This document shows, piece after piece, positions 1 through 7,756 of a stretch of DNA of 37,450 bases. Both the position numbers and the translations under genes were made by a program. The notes under the pieces were generated by a model that saw nothing but the letters and a program-made list of their open reading frames with translations, did no database searches and was not told where the DNA came from. The DNA comes from Xenophilus sp. L33 (GTDB lineage Bacteria > Pseudomonadota > Gammaproteobacteria > Burkholderiales > Burkholderiaceae_C): NCBI RefSeq assembly GCF_009765735.1, contig NZ_LMUW01000135.1:1-37450 (forward strand), in the 5' to 3' direction. Within the stretch, counting starts at the first letter, position 1, and each line of letters opens with the position of its first letter.

Positions 1-1
1 A

Positions 2-1054
2 CCGCCGGCTCCACCCGCACCGCCAGCACCTCCGGCCCCGCATGCACCGCCGGCGCCTCCGGCCACGGTCCTGTTCCGCAGCGAAGTGCCGCTGGTCGCC
101 GCCCTGCCCGAGCAACTGCGCCAGGGCGCGCTCAACATGCTGGGCAACATGCACCAGCGCGTCGGCGACGACCAGACCGCGATGCCCGGCGACCCGGCCA
201 CCGATGGCCAGGGCCCGACACGCCGCGCGTGGGGACGCCTCATCTCCACCGACATGGACGTCAGCCAGGGTGGCACCGTCAACCAGAACAGCAGCGGACG
301 GCTGAACGGCTTCCAGGCCGGCACCGACCTCTGGGCCAACACCCACTGGAACGCGGGCGTGTACGTCGGCCAACTGGACGGCGACATCAACGTCAGCGGC
401 TTCGCCCGCGGCATCGCCAACCTGGGCGTCGGCTACAACGACCAGCGCAGCCAGTACCTGGGCGGCTATGCCACCTGGCACAACGACACCGGCCTCTATG
501 TCGACAGCGTGCTGCAGGCCAGCCGCGACCGCTACGAGATCAACCCGATCACCAACTTCAGCGTCAACGGCAAGGCTTCCACCCTGCTGGCGTCGGTCGA
601 GGTCGGCCAGAGCTTCAACCTCGATGCCGCCGGCCGCTGGAAGATCGAACCGCAATTCCAGCTGGTGCACGAGCACGTCAGCGTCGACGACCTGTACCTC
701 ACCGGCGCCACGCTGGTGCAGCAGCATCCGGACAGCGGCTGGCTCGCGCGTCTCGGCGTGCGGGTCAAGGGATCGTTCGCCACCGGCGCCGGCGAGCTGC
801 AGCCCTACGCGCGGGTGAACGTCTATCGCGCCGGCAGCGGCACCGACGTCGCCAGCTTCATCGGCCCGGCCGCGATCACCGCAATCAGCAGCGCCACCGG
901 CAGCACCAGCACCGAAGTGGCGGGCGGCGCCACGCTGTTCCTCAACAAGACGACAAGCCTCTACGGCGAGATCGGCAAGCTGTGGGATTCGGGCGGCGAC
1001 GCCTCGGTGCGCAGCGGCGTGCAGGGTTCGCTGGGTGTGAAGGTGCGTTGGTAA
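2..1054 (+). CDS. Autotransporter, C-terminal part (linker and beta-barrel), 5' truncated by window edge
   Basis: The frame is open from base 2, so the gene begins upstream of the window; a GTG at 86 is internal, not the start. The visible part starts with about 20 residues of Pro/Ala repeats (PPAPPAPP type), then FRSEVPLVAALPEQ, the usual entry into a type V autotransporter barrel. About 300 residues of alternating polar/aromatic beta-strand sequence follow (WANTHWNAGVYVG, GGYATWHNDTGLYVD, LYGEIGKLW). The chain ends KVRW, with the C-terminal aromatic residue expected for BamA-mediated outer-membrane insertion. The barrel would place the N-terminal passenger at the cell surface. The passenger is missing here, so substrate or adhesin function cannot be said. 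A hairpin terminator follows. Family assignment is firm; specific function is unknown. Confidence 0.85.
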   Translation, partial: PPAPPAPPAPPAPHAPPAPPATVLFRSEVPLVAALPEQLRQGALNMLGNMHQRVGDDQTAMPGDPATDGQGPTRRAWGRLISTDMDVSQGGTVNQNSSGRLNGFQAGTDLWANTHWNAGVYVGQLDGDINVSGFARGIANLGVGYNDQRSQYLGGYATWHNDTGLYVDSVLQASRDRYEINPITNFSVNGKASTLLASVEVGQSFNLDAAGRWKIEPQFQLVHEHVSVDDLYLTGATLVQQHPDSGWLARLGVRVKGSFATGAGELQPYARVNVYRAGSGTDVASFIGPAAITAISSATGSTSTEVAGGATLFLNKTTSLYGEIGKLWDSGGDASVRSGVQGSLGVKVRW

Positions 1055-1111
1055 CGGACGCAAGGAGCGGCCTTTCGGGCCGCCTCTTCATGCGCCGCAA
1101 CCACGCGCGCG

Positions 1112-1138
1112 AAAAAGCCACCCTCGGGTGGCTTTTTT
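1112..1138. terminator. Bidirectional intrinsic terminator
   Basis: An A-run, an 11-bp stem (AAAAAGCCACC / GGTGGCTTTTT) with a short loop, then six T on the plus strand. The A-run gives a U-tract on the other strand too, so it can end both the autotransporter (stop at 1054) and the convergent small gene ending at 1175. A second GC-rich hairpin without a T-tract (about 1065-1086) lies just before it. Confidence 0.85.
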
Positions 1139-1174
1139 GCATGCGTGATTCCGACGCGCGTCGCGCCTTCGGCG

Positions 1175-1459
1175 TCAGGGAATCAGTCCGCACTCGAACA
1201 ACTTGTTCGCGATCGGTGCGGCGATCCTGTTGATGAAGGCGGCGCGCGCGGTCGGGTCGTTGTGCAGGAACTGCACCGCCCTCTGCTGCTCGGGCGTCTT
1301 CGGCGCGGCGCGCTGCATCGCGAGCTGCTCGCAGCTGGCATTCTGGTAACGGGTGATGACCTTGTTCGCCGCCATGTCCAGCAGCATCTCCTGGCCGATG
1401 GCCACGCTGCCCAGGCAGAGCGCCGGCACCAGGATCAAGAGAGGAATCCGCTTGTTCAT
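1175..1459 (-). CDS. Small exported protein of unknown function
   Basis: A 94-residue product. I chose the ATG at 1457-1459 because AAAGGA lies about 8 nt upstream and it gives a clean signal peptide: MNKR, then a hydrophobic stretch (IPLLILVPALCLGSVAIG) with likely cleavage around residues 19-23. The mature part is mostly helical and Gln/Ala-rich, with two cysteines (in NASCEQL and in FECGLIP) that could form a disulfide in the periplasm. A much longer reading in the same frame runs back through two tRNA genes and is not credible. I do not recognise a named family. It sits alone between the bidirectional terminator and the tRNA cluster terminator. Real gene likely; function unknown. Confidence 0.7.
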   Translation of the reverse strand: MNKRIPLLILVPALCLGSVAIGQEMLLDMAANKVITRYQNASCEQLAMQRAAPKTPEQQRAVQFLHNDPTARAAFINRIAAPIANKLFECGLIP

Positions 1460-1653
1460 TGCCTGTTCCTTTTCGGAGAGTGAATCAGGGGAATGACGTC
1501 GCGCCTGCGCGCGCTCCTCGGCCCGCGGTCTCCCCCGACACCGCGCACCTCGCCGACGCTGCGAAGACTTCTTCAGCCCCCGCCGGCGGCGCCCGGATTC
1601 TGCGCCAGAGGCCGCAATTTCGCGAGCCGTCGTCGGGATCACGCGCAGCAAAG

Positions 1654-1691
1654 AAAAAAGCCGCTGCAAATGAGGATTTGCAACGGCTTTT
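1654..1691 (-). terminator. Terminator of the tRNA-Ala-Glu-Asp cluster
   Basis: Read on the minus strand, AAAAGCCG and TTGCAAAT pair across a short loop with ATTTGCA and GCGGCTTTTTT, giving a long stem with one bulge followed by a T-run. It lies about 10 nt past the 3' end of tRNA-Asp, as expected for the end of the tRNA transcript. Confidence 0.85.
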
Positions 1692-1700
1692 CGCTTCGAC

Positions 1701-1777
1701 TGGCGGAGTGGACGGGACTCGAACCCGCGACCCCCGGCGTGACAGGCCGGTATTCTAACCAACTGAACTACCACTCC
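1701..1777 (-). tRNA. tRNA-Asp (GTC)
   Basis: 77 nt including an encoded CCA. The acceptor GGAGTGG pairs with CCACTCC; the anticodon loop CTGTCAC carries GTC; the T-arm carries GGTTCGAGTCC. Last of three tandem tRNA genes transcribed toward lower coordinates, followed by a strong terminator. Confidence 0.97.
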
Positions 1778-1847
1778 TGGTAGACAACGTTCGCTCCGAA
1801 CGGAGCCGAGTGCTGCGACTCGTGCCGGCTTCATCTTGCGATGAAAC

Positions 1848-1923
1848 TGGCGACCCTACGGGGATTCGAACCCCGGTAGCCACCGTGAAAGGGTGGTGTC
1901 CTAGGCCTCTAGACGATAGGGTC
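1848..1923 (-). tRNA. tRNA-Glu (TTC)
   Basis: 76 nt including encoded CCA. The acceptor GACCCTA pairs with TAGGGTC; the anticodon loop CTTTCAC carries TTC; the T-loop sequence is GGTTCGAATCC. Middle gene of the Ala-Glu-Asp cluster. It lies downstream of gltX on the same strand, so the synthetase gene points toward one of its own substrate tRNAs. Confidence 0.97.
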
Positions 1924-1982
1924 AAAACCTTAGGAATCCGCGCTGCGATCAGCGCTTCGAACTCTTCAACTCGACAACCTGT

Positions 1983-2058
<76 letters not shown>

Positions 2059-2115
2059 TTGAGGTTTCCCTGGTTCAGCCTTTTCAGACTGCCCCGTGTG
2101 GGTGTCGAGCCTCGA

Positions 2116-2121
2116 ATTATA
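2116..2121 (-). promoter_or_regulatory. -10 box (TATAAT) for the tRNA cluster
   Basis: A perfect TATAAT on the minus strand in the context GCTATAATTCGAGGCT, 10 nt past the gltX stop. The context nearly matches that of the tRNA-Thr promoter at 23475 (GCTATAATCGAGGGCT). The -35 region is poor (CAAGAA at 17-nt spacing). It would let the tRNAs be made independently of gltX. Confidence 0.65.
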
Positions 2122-2131
2122 GCCTGAAAAA

Positions 2132-3523
2132 TCAAGCGTTCTTGAGACGCTGCAAAACAGTTTCGCGAGAAAAGAGTGCGAGCACCGCGTCGAGCGACGG
2201 CGTCTGCGGCGTGCCCATCATCAGCACGCGAACCGGCATGGCCAGCGCCGGCATCTTGATGCCGTGCGCCCCCAGCACTTCCTTGATCGCGGCGGCGATC
2301 GACGCCTTGTCCCAGGCGACGGTCGCGAGCTTGTCGGCCAAGGTGGCCAGCACCGGACGAACCCCATCGGTGACGTGCTGCGTGCGGTCGGCCTCGCTGG
2401 CCGCGACGTCCGCGTAGAAGGCGGCGGCCCAGCCGGCCAGCGCCGCCGTGGTGTCGCAGCGGTCCTTGAAAAGGCCGCAGATGGCGGCAAGCCGCTCGTC
2501 GGCCACGAAGCCGCGCTGCTTCAATTGCTCGGCCACCAGCGGCACCAATGCCTCGTCGGCCATCGCCTTCAGGTGCTGGGCGTTGACCCAGCGCAGCTTG
2601 GCCTCGTCGAATTGCGCGGCGCTCCGGCCCAGGTGGTCGAGGTTGAACCACTCGACGAACTGCGCACGCGAGAAGATCTCGTCGTCGCCATGGCTCCAGC
2701 CGAGGCGCGCCAGGTAGTTGACCATGGCCTCCGGCAGGAAGCCCTCGTCGCGGAACTGCGTGACGGGCTTGGCGCCGTTGCGCTTGCTCATCTTTTCGCC
2801 CTGCTCGTTCAGCACCGTCGGCAGGTGCGCGTACACCGGCGGCTCCTTGCCGAGCGCGCGGAAGATGTTGATCTGCCGCGGCGTGTTGTTGACGTGGTCG
2901 TCGCCGCGGATCACGTGCGTGATCGCCATGTCGATGTCGTCGACCACGACGCAGAAGTTGTAGGTCGGCGTGCCGTCGGGCCGCGCGATCACGAGGTCGT
3001 CGAGCTCGTCGTTGCCGATCTCGATGCGGCCCTTGACCTTGTCGTCCCATGCGACCACGCCGCCCTGCGGGTTCTTGAAGCGCAGCACCGGCTGCACGCC
3101 TTCGGGAATCGCCGGCAGGGTCTTGCCCGGCTCGGGGCGCCAGGTGCCGTCGTAGCGCGGCTTCTCCTTGGCGGCCATCTGCTTCTCGCGCAGCGCGTCG
3201 AGCTCGGCGATGCTCATGTAGCAGGGATAGACCAGGTCGGCCGCCTGCATCTCGGCGAGCACCGCCTTGTAGCGGTCCATGCGCTGCATCTGATAGAACG
3301 GCCCTTCGTCGTGGTCGAGCCCCAGCCATTGCATGCCTTCGAGAATGACGTCGACCGCGGCCTGCGTCGAACGCTCGACGTCGGTGTCCTCGATGCGCAG
3401 GATGAAGTCGCCGCCGGTGGAGCGCGCGAAGGCCCACGGATAGAGCGCCGAGCGGATGTTGCCGAGGTGGATGAAGCCGGTCGGCGAGGGAGCGAAACGG
3501 GTGCGGGTCTTCTGTTGTGTCAT
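2132..3523 (-). CDS. gltX: Glutamyl-tRNA synthetase
   Basis: 463 residues, usual length for bacterial GluRS. It charges tRNA-Glu with glutamate in the cytoplasm. The class I signature HIGH is seen as PSPTGFIHLGN (residues 12-22) and the KMSKR loop as EKMSKRNG with K244-R248. LRIEDTDVERS and ITHVIRGDDHVNNTPRQ are typical of the Glx-tRNA synthetase catalytic domain; the helical anticodon-binding domain follows. A much longer reading in this frame runs back into metZ; the true start is the ATG at 3521-3523, which overlaps the metZ stop as ATGA, implying translational coupling. Downstream lie tRNA-Ala, -Glu and -Asp. The length and single copy here fit the ordinary enzyme; whether it also charges tRNA-Gln (if the organism uses GatCAB) cannot be told from this window. 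Confidence 0.97.
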   Translation of the reverse strand: MTQQKTRTRFAPSPTGFIHLGNIRSALYPWAFARSTGGDFILRIEDTDVERSTQAAVDVILEGMQWLGLDHDEGPFYQMQRMDRYKAVLAEMQAADLVYPCYMSIAELDALREKQMAAKEKPRYDGTWRPEPGKTLPAIPEGVQPVLRFKNPQGGVVAWDDKVKGRIEIGNDELDDLVIARPDGTPTYNFCVVVDDIDMAITHVIRGDDHVNNTPRQINIFRALGKEPPVYAHLPTVLNEQGEKMSKRNGAKPVTQFRDEGFLPEAMVNYLARLGWSHGDDEIFSRAQFVEWFNLDHLGRSAAQFDEAKLRWVNAQHLKAMADEALVPLVAEQLKQRGFVADERLAAICGLFKDRCDTTAALAGWAAAFYADVAASEADRTQHVTDGVRPVLATLADKLATVAWDKASIAAAIKEVLGAHGIKMPALAMPVRVLMMGTPQTPSLDAVLALFSRETVLQRLKNA

Positions 3524-4737
3524 GCGAGGGTGCCGAGGCCGCGGAGCAAGTCGGCCTTGATGTCGTCGATATGGTCGAGGCCCACCGCGACGCGGATCAG
3601 GCCCTGGCCGATGCCGGCCGCCTGCCGCTGCGCTTCGCTGAGGCGCCCGTGCGAGGTGGTCGCCGGATGGGTGATGGTGGTCTTGGTGTCGCCGAGGTTG
3701 GCGGTGATGCTCAGCACGCGGGTCGCGTCGATCACCTGGAAGGCGTTCTCGCGCGCCGTCTCCGGGCTGTCGCCGACGACGTCGAAGGACACCACCGCGC
3801 CGCCGAGTCCCGACTGCTGCCGCATCGCCAGTTCGTGCTGCGCATGCGATGCCAGCCCCGGGTAGTAGACCCGCGCGATGCCCGGCTGCGCCTGCAGCCA
3901 CTGCGCCAGCGCCAGCGCACCGGCGCAATGCGCCTGCATGCGGATGCCCAGCGTCTCCAGTCCCTTGAGCACGACCCACGCGTTGAAGGGCGACAGCGCC
4001 ATGCCCGCGGTGCGCACCACCGGCGCGAAGACCTCGTTGACCAGCTTGGCCGATCCGCAGATCGCGCCGGCCAGCACGCGGCCCTGCCCTTCGAGGTACT
4101 TGGTGCCGGAGTGGATCACCAGGTCGGCGCCGAACTCGACCGGCCGCTGCAGCGCCGGCGAGCAGAAGCAGTTGTCGACCGCCAGCAGCGCGCCCGCGCC
4201 ATGCGCCAGGTCGGCCAGCGCGCGGATGTCGCAGACGTCGGTCAGTGGATTGGTCGGCGTCTCGGCGAACAGCAATTTCGTCCTGCCCGGCACGATCGCG
4301 GCCTGCCATTCGGCAACATCGGTCTGCGAGACGAAGGTGGTCTCGACGCCGAACTTCGCGAACTCGCGGCCGATCAGGTTCAGGGTCGAGCCGAACACCG
4401 AGCGCGAGCAGACCACGTGGTCGCCGGCCTTCAGGAGGCCCATGCACATCATGAGGATCGCGCCCATGCCGCTCGACGCGCCGATCGCGGCCTCCGTGCC
4501 TTCGAGCGCGGCCAGGCGCTGCTCGAAGCTGGCCACCGTCGGGTTCGAGGTGCGGGTGTAGGTGAAGCCTTCCTCGGTGCCGGCAAAGCGGCGCGCCGAA
4601 GTGGCGGCGTCGGGCTGCACGAAGCTGCTGGTGAGGAACAGCGCCTCGGAGTTCTCGCCGTACTGGCTGCGCTCCAGCGCGGTGCGCACCGCCAGCGTGT
4701 CGCGGTGCAGGCCGGCCGGCAACGGTCGATCGGTCAC
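3520..4737 (-). CDS. metZ: O-succinylhomoserine sulfhydrylase
   Basis: 405 residues, a PLP enzyme of the Cys/Met metabolism family. MetZ converts O-succinylhomoserine plus sulfide directly to homocysteine in methionine synthesis. Visible motifs: YTRTSNPT near residue 60, the phosphate-binding SSGMGAI near 89-95, AETPTNP (159-164), AVDNCFCSP (187-194), and the Schiff-base lysine K213 in HSGTKYLEGQGR. The GTG start at 4735-4737 is preceded by GGAG at about 8 nt; it lies 4 nt after the purF stop. The stop overlaps the gltX start. Position directly after purF is a frequent arrangement for metZ in beta- and gamma-proteobacteria and supports MetZ over cystathionine gamma-synthase (MetB), which cannot be excluded by motif alone. 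Confidence 0.9.
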   Translation of the reverse strand: MTDRPLPAGLHRDTLAVRTALERSQYGENSEALFLTSSFVQPDAATSARRFAGTEEGFTYTRTSNPTVASFEQRLAALEGTEAAIGASSGMGAILMMCMGLLKAGDHVVCSRSVFGSTLNLIGREFAKFGVETTFVSQTDVAEWQAAIVPGRTKLLFAETPTNPLTDVCDIRALADLAHGAGALLAVDNCFCSPALQRPVEFGADLVIHSGTKYLEGQGRVLAGAICGSAKLVNEVFAPVVRTAGMALSPFNAWVVLKGLETLGIRMQAHCAGALALAQWLQAQPGIARVYYPGLASHAQHELAMRQQSGLGGAVVSFDVVGDSPETARENAFQVIDATRVLSITANLGDTKTTITHPATTSHGRLSEAQRQAAGIGQGLIRVAVGLDHIDDIKADLLRGLGTLA

Positions 4738-4741
4738 GCGC

Positions 4742-6244
4742 TCACTCCGCCAGGTTCGGCAGCGCGAGGCGAGAGGAGTCTTCCTCGTTCTCCTCGACCC
4801 GCGGCCTGTTGCCGTTCATGCGCGAGATGGCTTCGGTGTCGATGTCGCCGGTGACGTAGACGCCGTCGAAGCAGGACGCATCGAAGCCGTCGAGCTTGGC
4901 GTTGAGCGAGCCGATGGCGCGCTTCATCGCGTCCACGTCCTGGTAGATCAGCGCGTCGCAGCCGATCAGCTCGCGGATCTCCTCGATGGTGCGGTCGTGC
5001 GCGACCAGTTCGTCCTTGGTCGGCATGTCGATGCCGTAGACGTTCGGATAGCGCACCGGCGGCGCCGCGCTCGCCAGATAGACCTTGCGGGCGCCGGCGT
5101 CGCGCGCCATCTGGACGATCTCGCGGCTGGTGGTGCCGCGCACGATCGAATCGTCGACCAGCAGCACGTTGCGGCCCTTGAATTCGCTGGCGATCACGTT
5201 GAGCTTCTGGCGCACCGACTTCTTGCGCACGCCCTGCCCCGGCATGATGAAGGTGCGGCCGACGTAGCGGTTCTTGACGAAGCCTTCGCGATACGGCACG
5301 CCCAGCAGGTGCGCGAGCTGCGTCGCGCTCGGCCGGCTCGATTCGGGGATCGGGATGATCACGTCGATCTCGCTCGGCGGCACGGTCGAGACCACCCGCT
5401 TGGCCAGCGTCTCGCCGAGGTTCAGCCGGGCCTGGTAGACCGAGATGCCGTCCAGCGTCGAATCGGGCCGCGCCAGGTAGACGAATTCGAAGATGCACGG
5501 ATTGAGCGACGGCGCATCCGCGCACTGCTCGGCATGCACCCGGCCCTGCAGGTCGATGAAGACCGCCTCGCCCGGCGCGACGTCGCGCTCGAACTTGTGG
5601 CCGGAGCCTTCGAGCGCCACCGATTCGCTGGCCACCATGACCGTGCCGTCGGCGCCGCGGCCGATCGCCAGCGGACGGATGCCGTACGGATCGCGGAAAG
5701 CCAGCAGCCCGTGGCCGGAGATCAGCGCCACCACCGCATACGAGCCGCGCAACCGCCGCTGCATGTTGCGCACCGCGGCGAACAAGGTGGTCGAGTCGAG
5801 CGAGCCGCCGCGGGTGGCGCGGTCGAGCTCGTGCGCCAGCACGTTCAGCAGCACCTCGGAATCGCTCTCGGTGTTGGTGTGGCGATGGTCGGTGGAGAAC
5901 AGCTCGGCGCGCAGCGCATGCGCATTGGTGAGGTTGCCGTTGTGCACCAGCACGATGCCGAAGGGCGCGTTCACGTAGAAGGGCTGCGCCTCTTCCTCGC
6001 TGTAGGCGTTGCCGGCGGTCGGATAGCGCACCTGGCCCAGCCCGACGTTGCCGGGCAGCCCGCGCATGTTGCGGGTACGGAAGACGTCGCGCACCATGCC
6101 CTTGGCCTTGTGCATGAAGAACTTGCGCTCCAGCAGGGTGACGATGCCGGCCGCGTCCTGGCCGCGGTGCTGCAGCAGCAGCAGCGCGTCGTAGAGCAGC
6201 TGGTTGACGGGCGCGTTGCTCACAACGCCGACGATTCCACACAT
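4742..6244 (-). CDS. purF: Amidophosphoribosyltransferase
   Basis: 500 residues. Catalyses the first committed step of purine synthesis: PRPP plus glutamine gives phosphoribosylamine. Starts MCGIVGVV, so removal of Met exposes the N-terminal nucleophile Cys of the class II glutaminase domain (about residues 2-230; HRGQDAAGI, VRYPTAGN and HNGNLTNAH visible). The phosphoribosyltransferase domain follows, with the PRPP loop LLVDDSIVRGTT around 364-375. AGAGGA lies about 8 nt before the ATG. It lies 12 nt after cvpA and 4 nt before metZ in a tight operon. The cvpA-purF pair is the same association that gave CvpA its early name in E. coli. Confidence 0.97.
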   Translation of the reverse strand: MCGIVGVVSNAPVNQLLYDALLLLQHRGQDAAGIVTLLERKFFMHKAKGMVRDVFRTRNMRGLPGNVGLGQVRYPTAGNAYSEEEAQPFYVNAPFGIVLVHNGNLTNAHALRAELFSTDHRHTNTESDSEVLLNVLAHELDRATRGGSLDSTTLFAAVRNMQRRLRGSYAVVALISGHGLLAFRDPYGIRPLAIGRGADGTVMVASESVALEGSGHKFERDVAPGEAVFIDLQGRVHAEQCADAPSLNPCIFEFVYLARPDSTLDGISVYQARLNLGETLAKRVVSTVPPSEIDVIIPIPESSRPSATQLAHLLGVPYREGFVKNRYVGRTFIMPGQGVRKKSVRQKLNVIASEFKGRNVLLVDDSIVRGTTSREIVQMARDAGARKVYLASAAPPVRYPNVYGIDMPTKDELVAHDRTIEEIRELIGCDALIYQDVDAMKRAIGSLNAKLDGFDASCFDGVYVTGDIDTEAISRMNGNRPRVEENEEDSSRLALPNLAE

Positions 6245-6256
6245 GAAGCGATCCTC

Positions 6257-6742
6257 TCAGGGCAGGAAGCCCGCCAACTTGTCAGGCAGCGCGGGTTTCA
6301 GGCCCTGCAGCGCCGCATCGAGAACATAGGCGCTGCGCGTTCCATGCCACCAGGCACTGTCGCTCAACACCAGCAAATGAACAACCACCGCCAGCGCCAG
6401 CAGCGCCAGCGCACCGCGCGCCACGCCGAAGACACCGCCCAGCACCCGATCCACCGGCCGGAGCCCGATCGCGGTGACCAGCCGCCGGATCAGCGCCGCC
6501 ACCAGCCCGATCGCGAAGGCGACGCCGACGAACACCAGCACGAAGCCTGCCGCGTAGCGCCAGCTGGCCTGGGCGTCGCCGAACGGCAGCCACTGCCCGA
6601 CCGGCTCCGCCAGGTACTGCGCCAGCACGAAGGCCGCCACCCAGCCCACCAGCGAAATCACCTCGAACACCAGGCCTCGCATCAGGCCCACCACCATCGA
6701 GAACACCAGCAGCGCGACAGCGATCCAGTCGAAGGGGGCCAC
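6257..6742 (-). CDS. cvpA: CvpA family inner-membrane protein
   Basis: 161 residues if started at the GTG at 6740-6742 (V-A-P-F-D-W); the frame is open further upstream but that part is a shadow of the SPOR gene. Four hydrophobic segments are visible: IAVALLVFSMVVGLMRG, ISLVGWVAAFVLAQYLA, YAAGFVLVFVGVAFAIGLVAAL and GALALLALAVVVHLLV. The GLMRGLVFEVISLVGW signature is typical of CvpA (colicin V production protein), which is linked to envelope homeostasis but has no settled biochemical role. It lies 16 nt after the SPOR-domain gene and 12 nt before purF. The start has only a weak ribosome site, so translation may depend on coupling. Confidence 0.88.
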   Translation of the reverse strand: MAPFDWIAVALLVFSMVVGLMRGLVFEVISLVGWVAAFVLAQYLAEPVGQWLPFGDAQASWRYAAGFVLVFVGVAFAIGLVAALIRRLVTAIGLRPVDRVLGGVFGVARGALALLALAVVVHLLVLSDSAWWHGTRSAYVLDAALQGLKPALPDKLAGFLP

Positions 6743-6758
6743 GACGGGTTCGCGAGGC

Positions 6759-7685
6759 CTACAAGCTGAGGACGGACGCCGGCAAAGACAAGCCCTTGAC
6801 CTTGCCCGCCGCGCGGTCGGCCTCGGCCCGGCTGGAGAAGGGACCCACCCGCACCCGGGTGCGTTCGCCGTCCGCGGTCTTGGCGACGTTGGTGAATGTC
6901 TTGAGGCCGGCCTTCTCGAGCTTCTGGCGCACTTCCTTGGCCTTGTCGGCGTCGGCGAAGGCACCGACCTGGATCACGAAGCGGCCGTTGTCGTCGCCGG
7001 CAGCGCTGCTGCTCGGGCTGCTGGCCGCGGCGGCCGCGGATGCCACGGCGACCGACTTGCCTTCGAGCAGCGCCCGCGCGCGGTCGCCGTCGTCGGCCTT
7101 GGGGGCCGGCTTGACGGCGGTCTTGGTGTCCTTGGTGTCCGGCTTGGTTTCGGGCTTCTTGGCCTCGGGCTTGGGCGCGGCGACGACCGCCGGCTTGCCG
7201 TCCGGCGCCGGGTCCGACTTCGGCTCGGCACCGGCCTGCTTCGACGGCGGGATCTCGCTGCCGTCGGCGGCCTCGGTGATGATCCCGTCGCCCACCGGCG
7301 CGGCGGCATTGGCGGCGCTGGCCGCGGCGGCGTCTGCCTTGGCTTCGGCCTTGGCGTCGGCCTTGGAATCAGGCTTCGCGTCGGTCTTCGGATCGGGCTT
7401 GGCGGCGCTGGTGGTGGTCGTGGTCGGCGGTGTCGGCAGCGCCAGCGGCTTGGCCTTGGTGCGATCGGGAATCTCGATCGGGATGTCGACCGAGATCGGG
7501 CGCGGCTGGGTGTCGAACAGGAGCGGGAAGCCGATCACGCCCAGCAGCACCAGCACGGCCGCGCCGAGCAGCCGGTGGCGGGCCCGCCGACGCAGCGCCT
7601 CGACGCTTTCGGTCGGCACCGCGGCGACCGCGCCGCGTCCTTCGTTGCCTTGAGGACCGCCTCTGCGGAACTTGAAAAAGGCCAT
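6759..7685 (-). CDS. SPOR domain inner-membrane protein (DedD-like)
   Basis: 308 residues. A short basic cytoplasmic N-terminus (with RRRARHRLLG) leads into one transmembrane helix (AAVLVLLGVIGFPLLFD, about 41-57). A long low-complexity periplasmic linker rich in Ala, Lys, Pro, Asp and Thr follows (about 85-225), then a C-terminal SPOR domain from about residue 232 (RFVIQVGAFADADKA, VRVGPFSSRAEAD). SPOR domains bind denuded peptidoglycan at the septum. The layout matches DedD, a non-essential division protein, and the gene keeps the folC-dedD-cvpA-purF order also known from E. coli. AGGAAA precedes the ATG. The linker is very GC-rich and repetitive and likely varies in length between strains. 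Family firm; the name DedD is inferred. Confidence 0.88.
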   Translation of the reverse strand: MAFFKFRRGGPQGNEGRGAVAAVPTESVEALRRRARHRLLGAAVLVLLGVIGFPLLFDTQPRPISVDIPIEIPDRTKAKPLALPTPPTTTTTSAAKPDPKTDAKPDSKADAKAEAKADAAAASAANAAAPVGDGIITEAADGSEIPPSKQAGAEPKSDPAPDGKPAVVAAPKPEAKKPETKPDTKDTKTAVKPAPKADDGDRARALLEGKSVAVASAAAAASSPSSSAAGDDNGRFVIQVGAFADADKAKEVRQKLEKAGLKTFTNVAKTADGERTRVRVGPFSSRAEADRAAGKVKGLSLPASVLSL

Positions 7686-7756
7686 GAAATTCGGTTTCCT
7701 GATGGTGTGCAGCGGGAGTGGAAAGAGAACGGAAGGCGCTGTGGAATCAGGCCTTT

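Noticed and set aside
1460..1834. Longer upstream reading of the small exported protein
   Set aside because: It passes through the tRNA-Asp gene and its terminator; the internal ATG at 1459 has a ribosome site and signal peptide.
2264..6769. Long plus-strand frames opposite gltX, metZ and purF
   Set aside because: They are antisense to conserved genes and rich in Arg/Ala/His/Val without motifs.
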